DNA of 64,000 nt, from assembly GCA_030263455.1 (NCBI GenBank), contig SZOZ01000005.1:186001-250000 (forward strand), in the 5' to 3' direction. Under the pieces are notes generated by a model. That model saw only the letters and a program-made list of their open reading frames with translations, had not been told where the DNA came from and ran no database searches. Shown one piece after another: positions 16,271-22,367 of this stretch. The translations under genes were made by a program, and so were the position numbers. How positions within the stretch are numbered: the stretch's first letter is position 1; the number at the start of each line of letters is the position of its first letter. This DNA comes from Synechococcales cyanobacterium CNB (lineage in GTDB: Bacteria; Planctomycetota; Phycisphaerae; Phycisphaerales; UBA1924).

Positions 16271-17995
16271 TTACTCCTGTTGTGCGATGGGATAGAGGGT
16301 TTCGATCTGGGGAACCGCAGCCCGTTGCTGCTGCCAGTCTCCAATCAGCTCGTTGAGTCCCCATTTTGGTGGATACCACGGAGTCGGGAGGGTTGGCTTC
16401 GGATCAAGGCGCTGCTTGATGCGCGATCGACCAGACAGCCCCTCGATCTCCGGGTGATGGACGCGCGAGTACTTGTCAACCTCGCAGAACAGATTCTGGC
16501 AGTCGATGAGCTGCAAACGGCGCCCCCAAAGCGAGCGAAAGGTCAAGCCCAGCCGCTCAAACTCGCGCTCTTGCCGGTCAGCCATGAACTTGATGACCTC
16601 CGGCTCGTTCAACCCACCACAGTCAAGAAAGCACTTGCGGATTCCGTCAAGGGCTCCGGGACCTGGAACGACAAAGTCGGACTCAGGGAAGTCAGTGAGT
16701 TCGCTGTAGTTGATATCGGTGACGTACTGGTAGGCGAGGAAGTCACCAATCCCTGGGTACGACTTCAGGAGTTCAAACGCCTGCTGCATGCTCCGGCACT
16801 CACCGAGCCGACGCGGCACCGCGTCACCCAGCATGCGCTCCAGCAATACCAGGTGATTGCGGTGCTTTCGTTCGTGACCAAGCTCGCGTCCACCAGACGG
16901 CATGATGTACGCGGCAGAGTAGATCGAAATGCCCTTGGCCATAGCGCGGCTGAGTATCCTGTCGTACTCGTCAAAACTGTAATCCTCGAAGGTGAGTGGG
17001 CCCAAGGCTGCCTCAAGCGCCGTCCAAGTCTCGATCTTGTTGAACAGTTTGAACAGCATGATTCTAAAAAACACCTCATCTGGCTGCGATGGGAGATCCT
17101 TTCGGTAGATCACATTCCGGATAAGGTATTGGCTGACACGGTCAGACGCGCGATAGGCATTAGTGAACTTGTATTGTGTGATGATCGGATCGACCGTCCA
17201 GGGACGCCGCTTACCCTCGAGACGGCGGAAGAAGACCTCCTGCCTTTCAGCAGCGAATCGCCAATACGTGTCGTATGCGACGGACGGCTTCAGGGGCGAA
17301 ATGTGGCTGATTATGGTGGGCGATTTTCGAGACGCTTTCGCCCGCGAAGCGGTCGTGTGCGGCCGTCGAGCAAGGTCGGACTTGGCGACGACTTCCTTCC
17401 AAAGCACCGCCAGTGTGTCAGCAGGCGCGTTTGTGTTGTCGATGATTGCGACGGGGTAGAGTCGGCGTTCGCGCTCAGCAAGCCGAACGTACTCGTCCGC
17501 GAGTCGGTGCCAGTAGGGTAAGGGCTCGTTACGGTTCATGGGGACGGGCCGACGAACCAGCACAGCCAGAGCGGGGCGCACGTTGCCCCAAGCTGACCGC
17601 TCCGCTTCAATCAGTGCTTGGAGTCTGCGCCGATGGCAACCGCCTATCAACCCGTACACCCACGCTGACCACCAGAAGCGGTCAAGGAGAACCACCTTTC
17701 CTTGCTCCAAGGCTGGCATTATCTGGCGATCAATCGCATCGATATGCGCAGCCACATGAAGAGCCTGCTTTGCCAACTCGGAAATGTCTCCCACTCGCAC
17801 AGGCCCCTCATCGTGGTGGACCCGATACACCAACTCCCCAACTGTGCCTGGCTGCTTTCCGGGAAAGGACAGTTGTAGGACATTGTGCCCTTGGTTCAGA
17901 AGGTGCTCTGCCAGCGCTCGGCACAGGGTTGTTTTTCCAACGCCGTCCGGCCCTTCAAGCACGAGCAAGCGACCTGAAATCGGGCGGCGGGGCAT
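16271..17995 (-). CDS. thymidylate-kinase-like domain fused to 5-hmdU-DNA-kinase-type helical domain
   Basis: 574 aa from the ATG at 17995, whose ATGA overlaps the stop of the thymidylate-synthase-like gene. Residues 8-200 are a dNMP-kinase fold: LVLEGPDGVGKTTL (P-loop 15-23) and VVLLDRFWWS as the DRF/DRY-type motif. A basic linker (about 205-235) leads to a helical domain, residues 240-545, with WTVDPIITQYKFTNAYRASD and RVSQYLIR. That block I recall from the helical domain of phage 5-hydroxymethyl-dU DNA kinases and related thymine pyrophosphorylases. A PGIG hairpin (414-417) and Asp440 resemble the helix-hairpin-helix part of DNA glycosylase folds. It may phosphorylate a thymidine-type nucleotide or a hydroxymethylated base in DNA. 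Domain calls are from memory and need a profile search. Confidence 0.8.
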   Translation of the reverse strand: MPRRPISGRLLVLEGPDGVGKTTLCRALAEHLLNQGHNVLQLSFPGKQPGTVGELVYRVHHDEGPVRVGDISELAKQALHVAAHIDAIDRQIMPALEQGKVVLLDRFWWSAWVYGLIGGCHRRRLQALIEAERSAWGNVRPALAVLVRRPVPMNRNEPLPYWHRLADEYVRLAERERRLYPVAIIDNTNAPADTLAVLWKEVVAKSDLARRPHTTASRAKASRKSPTIISHISPLKPSVAYDTYWRFAAERQEVFFRRLEGKRRPWTVDPIITQYKFTNAYRASDRVSQYLIRNVIYRKDLPSQPDEVFFRIMLFKLFNKIETWTALEAALGPLTFEDYSFDEYDRILSRAMAKGISIYSAAYIMPSGGRELGHERKHRNHLVLLERMLGDAVPRRLGECRSMQQAFELLKSYPGIGDFLAYQYVTDINYSELTDFPESDFVVPGPGALDGIRKCFLDCGGLNEPEVIKFMADRQEREFERLGLTFRSLWGRRLQLIDCQNLFCEVDKYSRVHHPEIEGLSGRSRIKQRLDPKPTLPTPWYPPKWGLNELIGDWQQQRAAVPQIETLYPIAQQE

Positions 17996-18837
17996 CAGGC
18001 CAGTGCTCCGACTGCGGGCGTTGCGGGGCTCAGCGATGCCTCGCACGCTTTGACGACGGCATCGAGGAGCGGACCTTCATGCGGCTTGGCTTCCATTTTC
18101 TCGACGCCGACGAAACAGGTGACTCGCGTAAGCGTGAGGCCGACTTCGTTTGCCACGAAGAGACCAAGGCGAGCGAGGCCGAGATAGTTCCCGTAGCCCT
18201 TCTCGAACAGTTGCTGCGTCGCATAGAACGCATTGAGCATGAGCGTCCCATCACCAAAGCAAGGAACGAAGGTCACATGCTGAAGGCATGGGAAACCCAG
18301 TCGTGCGGCTTTCGTGTGATCTCTCGCAGGGTCGAACACGGACGCCTGAAACTCGGAGACCCGCACACCCTTCTTGCAGCGCTGGATGATGAACTCAAGT
18401 TGGTTCCCATCCTCCGGAATCGCGTCCTCCGGAACATGCGGTAGCCGCTCTCCCGTCTTGTGATCGAGGCCATATGCGATGAGTCGACCGAAGTAGAGCC
18501 CCCTCCGGTTCTTGTGCGGCTCCATGGCGACGTACTCAGGCAGATTCTCCCGGTACGCGGCGTAGAACGCCATGCGGTCGCCTTTGGCCTGTCGCCACAA
18601 CGCCTGGGGAAAGATCGTGTTGGCGACAGTCTGGACCCTTTGCATCGCCGCGTCCACCATAACGGCATCCAGTGCGGATCGGATCGCTGGCTCTTCGATG
18701 ACCCCTCCGTCATCAAACCCTTGGAAGCTCAACATGAGCGGGGCCAGACGATGGCCTGACGTTGATCGCACAGTGAGGAAGGCCTCGGCCCATGCGCGCG
18801 AGAGATTCGGCTGATCGATAAGAATGGGATCACTCAC
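17995..18837 (-). CDS. thymidylate-synthase-like protein with altered phosphate-site residues
   Basis: 280 aa. The GTG at 18837 is chosen because GAGGAG lies 8 nt upstream; a TTG at 18852 lacks any ribosome site. The C-terminal half follows the thymidylate synthase pattern: GFPCLQHVTF carries the nucleophile (Cys184) and YGNYLGLARL carries the substrate Asn (Asn217). Between them the usual YQRS/YRSQ stretch reads YATQ, so the phosphate-binding Arg is Ala206, and the following Asp is Gln by eye alignment. The family also includes dUMP and dCMP hydroxymethylases. A retained Asn favours a uracil substrate. The gene overlaps the ImmA gene upstream by 8 bp and the kinase fusion downstream. Activity on an atypical nucleotide is likely but unproven. 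Confidence 0.8.
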   Translation of the reverse strand: MSDPILIDQPNLSRAWAEAFLTVRSTSGHRLAPLMLSFQGFDDGGVIEEPAIRSALDAVMVDAAMQRVQTVANTIFPQALWRQAKGDRMAFYAAYRENLPEYVAMEPHKNRRGLYFGRLIAYGLDHKTGERLPHVPEDAIPEDGNQLEFIIQRCKKGVRVSEFQASVFDPARDHTKAARLGFPCLQHVTFVPCFGDGTLMLNAFYATQQLFEKGYGNYLGLARLGLFVANEVGLTLTRVTCFVGVEKMEAKPHEGPLLDAVVKACEASLSPATPAVGALA

Positions 18838-19699
18838 CGTCGGTCTCCTCAAGATGGCGGTATCTCGCTAGCCCGGCGTATTGAAAGCGAGACACCCGAA
18901 CAACTACGCCCCAATCCGCTCCAGGAACAGACGTACGTGCGAGCCCAGGACGGAGAGCGCGAAACACCCGGCCAGCTGCGACATCCGTATACGGCTCGAT
19001 GTGATCCGAATCGGTAGCTGCATCGCTGGGCAGCAGAATGAGCGCACCGACTTCGGCGTCCAGCGTGCCGATGACGTGATGGTGATCCGCAATCACGAGG
19101 TGATCGTTAGCCGGGAATCCCAGTATCCGCTCGCGAATCTTGGGCAGTTTGGACTTGCGCAAGACATCCGCTCTCGCAGGCGCAATGTACCGTAGCGAAT
19201 GCGCAAGGTGCCCAATGATGGTCTCGTAGCCCACGCCGAAGGACGACGCGATGGTGTAAATCTCTTCGGGCGTTGCCGAGGAGGGATCCAGGCTGCGGGA
19301 TGCAAAGGCCCGCTTGATAGCCTGAGCCGGCATGAGCAAAAACCCAGCGAAAGCGTCAACGAGAAACTCATTTGGTGAGAAATGACCCTTGTCGGCATCG
19401 TCCTTGAGTTTGTCGATGGTCGTACCATGCCCGAAAAAATGGTGCCCGAGTTCGTGGGCGCAAGTGAATGCACGGCGCGCTAGTGGACGCAGTGACGAGA
19501 TGAGGATCGTCGGCTTGGCCAGAGCCGCATAGATGCCTTCCATGCTAATATCGTCAACGAACTGGACTTTGATCCCGGCGCGGTCGGCGAGCTCGTAGAT
19601 GCAGAGAGGTGAGCGGAAGTCGTAACCGTACTCCTCACGCACCTCCAGCGAGCGTTCGAGCGCCTGCTTGGCCAAGTCATTTTGCGTGGCGGCAGTCAC
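18830..19699 (-). CDS. ImmA/IrrE-family metallopeptidase
   Basis: 289 aa from the GTG at 19699, preceded by AGGAGAG and overlapping the XRE stop as GTGA; longer upstream starts would run into the regulator gene. The zinc site is CAHELGHHFFGH (HExxH) with FLVDAFAGFLLMP downstream supplying the third ligand. A C-terminal region of about 100 residues has no domain I recognise. Paired with an XRE repressor, ImmA proteases typically cleave or inactivate the repressor on a stress signal, as in ICEBs1 and radiation response. Here it would release the nucleotide-enzyme operon when a signal is sensed. Confidence 0.9.
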   Translation of the reverse strand: MTAATQNDLAKQALERSLEVREEYGYDFRSPLCIYELADRAGIKVQFVDDISMEGIYAALAKPTILISSLRPLARRAFTCAHELGHHFFGHGTTIDKLKDDADKGHFSPNEFLVDAFAGFLLMPAQAIKRAFASRSLDPSSATPEEIYTIASSFGVGYETIIGHLAHSLRYIAPARADVLRKSKLPKIRERILGFPANDHLVIADHHHVIGTLDAEVGALILLPSDAATDSDHIEPYTDVAAGRVFRALRPGLARTSVPGADWGVVVRVSRFQYAGLARYRHLEETDGE

Positions 19700-20046
19700 G
19701 CCTTTCTCTCCTGATCCCGCATGGATGCCAGGATGCTGAGCAGCCGATCCAGATCCTTCGGCTTGAGCTTCTGGAGTTCGCGTGCCGCCAGTTGAAGGCG
19801 ATCGTCGTGCACATCGAGCCGCGTAGTCCCCTCGCCAAGTAGCCACGCAACGCTCACGTCAAATATCTCGGCGAGTTTGGAAAGCTCTTCGGCAGCCACG
19901 GCTCGATTACCCGCCTCCATCTCGGTAACCGAGGGACGCTGGAGACCAAGTAGCTTTGCGACTTGCCCCTGGGAAAGGCCGGCCAATCGCCGTGCTTCTC
20001 GAATGCGCGACGCGATGATCTGGCGCTTCTCCTGGTCCGTGGTCAT
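19696..20046 (-). CDS. XRE-family transcriptional regulator
   Basis: 116 aa from the ATG at 20046, overlapping the upstream 100-aa gene as ATGA. Residues about 12-65 are a standard Cro/CI helix-turn-helix: ARRLAGLSQGQVAKLLGL, then QRPSVTEMEAGNR, then FDVSVAWLLGEG. The C-terminal 45 residues are helical and charged, perhaps for dimerisation or as a cleavage target of the next gene's protease. It likely represses the promoter at 20375-20403. The order regulator, protease, effectors matches inducible phage and mobile-element switches. Confidence 0.92.
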   Translation of the reverse strand: MTTDQEKRQIIASRIREARRLAGLSQGQVAKLLGLQRPSVTEMEAGNRAVAAEELSKLAEIFDVSVAWLLGEGTTRLDVHDDRLQLAARELQKLKPKDLDRLLSILASMRDQERKA

Positions 20047-20345
20047 GCTGCCTTACCCTCCTTGCCGTACAGTTCACAGAACCTCTTGGCGACACCGCGA
20101 AGCGTGAGCTTGGTCTTCCCATCCGAGCCGACGTACGGATTCCGCAAGCGTTTCCCTTTCGCGAGCGTCACGCCCATTGACTTGGCCAGCCCGCGGATGA
20201 TGTTGGGGATAAGCGTGCTGTCGAAACCGCCGAGAGCATCGAGCGGGCAGATGTCATCCCCAACGTTGTCAGGGTTTTCACCGGCATCCGACTCGATTTC
20301 TCGGTGTAGCTCTTTCAGGCGCTCCAAAGCGGTGTTTTCGTCCAT
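20043..20345 (-). CDS. unknown 100-aa protein, first gene of the operon
   Basis: 100 aa from the ATG at 20345, with AGGAG about 9 nt upstream and about 23 nt after the predicted transcription start. I recognise no domain. The N-terminal third is acidic (LKELHREIESDAGENPDNVGDD), followed by CPLDALGGFDSTLIPNIIRG and a C-terminal stretch that looks helical (LTLRGVAKRFCELYGKEG). It could be a small antirepressor, antitoxin or targeting factor. Being first in a fully coupled six-gene operon supports it as a real gene. Confidence 0.7.
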   Translation of the reverse strand: MDENTALERLKELHREIESDAGENPDNVGDDICPLDALGGFDSTLIPNIIRGLAKSMGVTLAKGKRLRNPYVGSDGKTKLTLRGVAKRFCELYGKEGKAA

Positions 20346-20374
20346 GGTCAGGTTCTCCTACTCATGGTCGGATT

Positions 20375-20403
20375 ATCTTACCACTCGTTGGGGCGACTGT
20401 CAA
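20375..20403 (-). promoter_or_regulatory. sigma70-type promoter of the six-gene minus-strand operon
   Basis: Read on the minus strand: a perfect TTGACA (20403-20398), 17-bp spacer, then TAAGAT (20380-20375), four of six matches to the -10. The expected start site falls near 20368, giving a leader of about 23 nt that contains the AGGAG of the first gene. CATGGTC occurs twice on the plus strand (20343-20349 and 20363-20369), a possible regulator site. Confidence 0.75.
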
Positions 20404-20972
20404 GCGGATCGTGGAGCCCGCTTCCCGCCCGCCCCGGTGGCAGGTCAACACCTTCGAGCGGAGCGGGAGACGCGGCCCCTCTCCCGCTCCAAGCCTCACC
20501 CTCCACCCCCCACGAGACTTCTCTCGGTTCCGGGCAAGGTCGATAGACGGCCTCGCCGTGGCGCGGACTGAGCCCCCGTGACCTGTCGGTCCTTGCCCCT
20601 GACCAGCCCGGTTTCTCCGTTTCACGCTTTGTCGCCCTACGCCGCCTCGCTGAACCGGAGCCAGAATACCGCTCGCAGGGACTCCCGAATCAGTGTTCTT
20701 TCGCTCTCCGCGCGGTTGCGGTGGCGGGCATAGCGGGCCCCCGCTATTCGGTATCCACAAGGCACAACGTTTCGGATTGGTTGACCGAAGTGGTGAGGTG
20801 AGGTCGTATTCCGTCGAGTGCGGGCTTGAATGGCTCGGTCATGGAATGCCGAGGCTTGACAGCCGACGACAGTGCGGCTTGCATCCAGGTTGCCATCAAG
20901 GCATGATTCTTTCGCTACGCCGCAGGGCCAGTCCGGCCTTGTCTGCTGCGGCTATCCTCATTACCATCCACG
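20404..20972. other. non-coding stretch between the operon and the sialidase-like gene
   Basis: About 570 bases with no convincing coding frame. It contains only the palindrome at 20730-20747. It separates the accessory region on the left from mostly core genes on the right, so an island boundary could lie here. I saw no integrase, tRNA or att-like direct repeat. Confidence 0.5.
20730..20747. repeat. short perfect inverted repeat
   Basis: ATAGCGGG (20730-20737), 2-bp spacer CC, CCCGCTAT (20740-20747). The two 8-bp arms are exact reverse complements. It lies alone in non-coding DNA, 226 bp before the sialidase-like gene. It may be an operator or recombination site; nothing else supports a choice. 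Confidence 0.5.
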
Positions 20973-22232
20973 ATGACACCTTGTCGCGTCCTTGTCGTGA
21001 GCGCCACGCCCATCGCACTGGCGATGGCCGTAGGAGTTTTTGCAGGCCCTACCTCACGGCTGGGTGGTGCTGAGTCGGCGCCCAAATCCTGTTTGCCCAA
21101 CGCGGCAGTCGCACCGGTCCTGCGGCTTGACCTCGACCGTGACACCTCGCGGCAAACCGTGGTTGACAGGGAAGACGGCGTCTATCTCGGCCATGTTTCG
21201 ACAGTGCGGCTCGAGGACGAGACCATCCTCGCCGTGTATCCCAAGGGGCACGGCAGGGGACCGATTGTGCTCAAGCGCAGCGAGGATGGCGGCAAGTCAT
21301 GGTCGCCGCGTCTTCCCGTGCCCGACTCGTGGGTAACGAGCCTCGAAACTCCGACGCTTTTTCGGGTTGGCAAGTCGGAGCGAGGCGACTCGCTGATTCT
21401 GTTCTCGGGGCTTTACCCCATCCGGGCCGCTCGCTCGACCGATAGCGGCCGGACGTGGACGGAGCTCGAGGCCATAGGCGACTTCGGCGGGATTGTTGCG
21501 ATGGGTGGGCTGGCGGACCTCGGCGAGGGAAGGTTCGTCGCGTTCTTCCACGACGACGGCCGATTTATCGCCGCGACAGGTAATGCCGCAGGGACGTTCA
21601 CGCTCTACCAGACCTTCACAGAGGACGCGGGGGCAACATGGTCTGCGCCGCGTGCGATCTGGAGCGGATCGGACGTCCACTTGTGCGAACCAGGTGTGGT
21701 CGTGTCGCCCGACGGTTCTATGCTCGCGCTCTTGCTCCGCGAGAACCGACGGACGAAGAACTCGCACGTCATGTTCAGCACGGACAGGGCCTCGACGTGG
21801 TCCGCGCCGATCGAACTGCCCGCACATCTCACCGGCGACCGGCACATTGCGACATACGCGAAGGATGGGAGGCTGGTCGTGACCTACCGGTGCATGGCCG
21901 CCGACGACCCGTGGAAGGGCGACTGGGTTGCGTGGGTTGGGCCGTGGGAGGAGCTTTCGTGTTTGTCGCCAGATGCTGCTCCGCCGTTGATGCCCAGCGA
22001 CCTCGGCGCGAAGCGACCGAACGCGAGCGATCATCGCTCGTATCTCGTTCGCCTCAAGGACAACCTGACGCCGTGGGACTGTGCGTATGCGGGCCTCGAA
22101 ACGCTCGCCGACGGCACTCTTGTGGCGACGACGTACGGTACGTGGACCGCCGGCGAGAAGCCGTACATACTGAGCGTCTGCTTTTCTCTCGCGGAACTGG
22201 ACGCTATCGCTGACGCGATGCTCGGCCGGTAG
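20973..22232 (+). CDS. exported sialidase-like (BNR/Asp-box) beta-propeller protein
   Basis: 419 aa. The first 25 or so residues form a signal-peptide-like segment (VSATPIALAMAVGVFAG). Four Asp-box motifs of the SxDxGxTW type follow: RSEDGGKSWS, RSTDSGRTWT, FTEDAGATWS and the weaker STDRASTWS, as in six-bladed sialidase propellers. Exo-alpha-sialidase-like proteins act on sialylated or other acidic glycans, but many planctomycete members have no proven activity and I cannot confirm the full catalytic Arg/Tyr/Glu set. It stands alone, with a hairpin 16 bp after its stop. Confidence 0.8.
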   Translation: MTPCRVLVVSATPIALAMAVGVFAGPTSRLGGAESAPKSCLPNAAVAPVLRLDLDRDTSRQTVVDREDGVYLGHVSTVRLEDETILAVYPKGHGRGPIVLKRSEDGGKSWSPRLPVPDSWVTSLETPTLFRVGKSERGDSLILFSGLYPIRAARSTDSGRTWTELEAIGDFGGIVAMGGLADLGEGRFVAFFHDDGRFIAATGNAAGTFTLYQTFTEDAGATWSAPRAIWSGSDVHLCEPGVVVSPDGSMLALLLRENRRTKNSHVMFSTDRASTWSAPIELPAHLTGDRHIATYAKDGRLVVTYRCMAADDPWKGDWVAWVGPWEELSCLSPDAAPPLMPSDLGAKRPNASDHRSYLVRLKDNLTPWDCAYAGLETLADGTLVATTYGTWTAGEKPYILSVCFSLAELDAIADAMLGR

Positions 22233-22247
22233 TTCACACGCACACGC

Positions 22248-22268
22248 GAGCCGCCCGACTGGCGGCTC
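22248..22268 (+). terminator. hairpin after the sialidase-like gene
   Basis: GAGCCGCC (22248-22255), 5-nt loop, GGCGGCTC (22261-22268): a perfect 8-bp GC-rich stem 16 bp after the stop. No T-run follows, so it is a weak or non-canonical terminator, or a processing hairpin. Confidence 0.45.
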
Positions 22269-22367
22269 GATGGCACGACCGGGACGCGGCACCGAGCGGA
22301 GGGCTGACCGGTCTCCGGGAGGCGCGAAGTCTCCGGCTCATCGGCTTTTTGGGGCGGTGTCCGGGGT

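Noticed and set aside
15374-20345. Prophage remnant
   Set aside because: There are phage-like enzymes and an XRE-ImmA switch, but no integrase, terminase, capsid or tail genes within the window.
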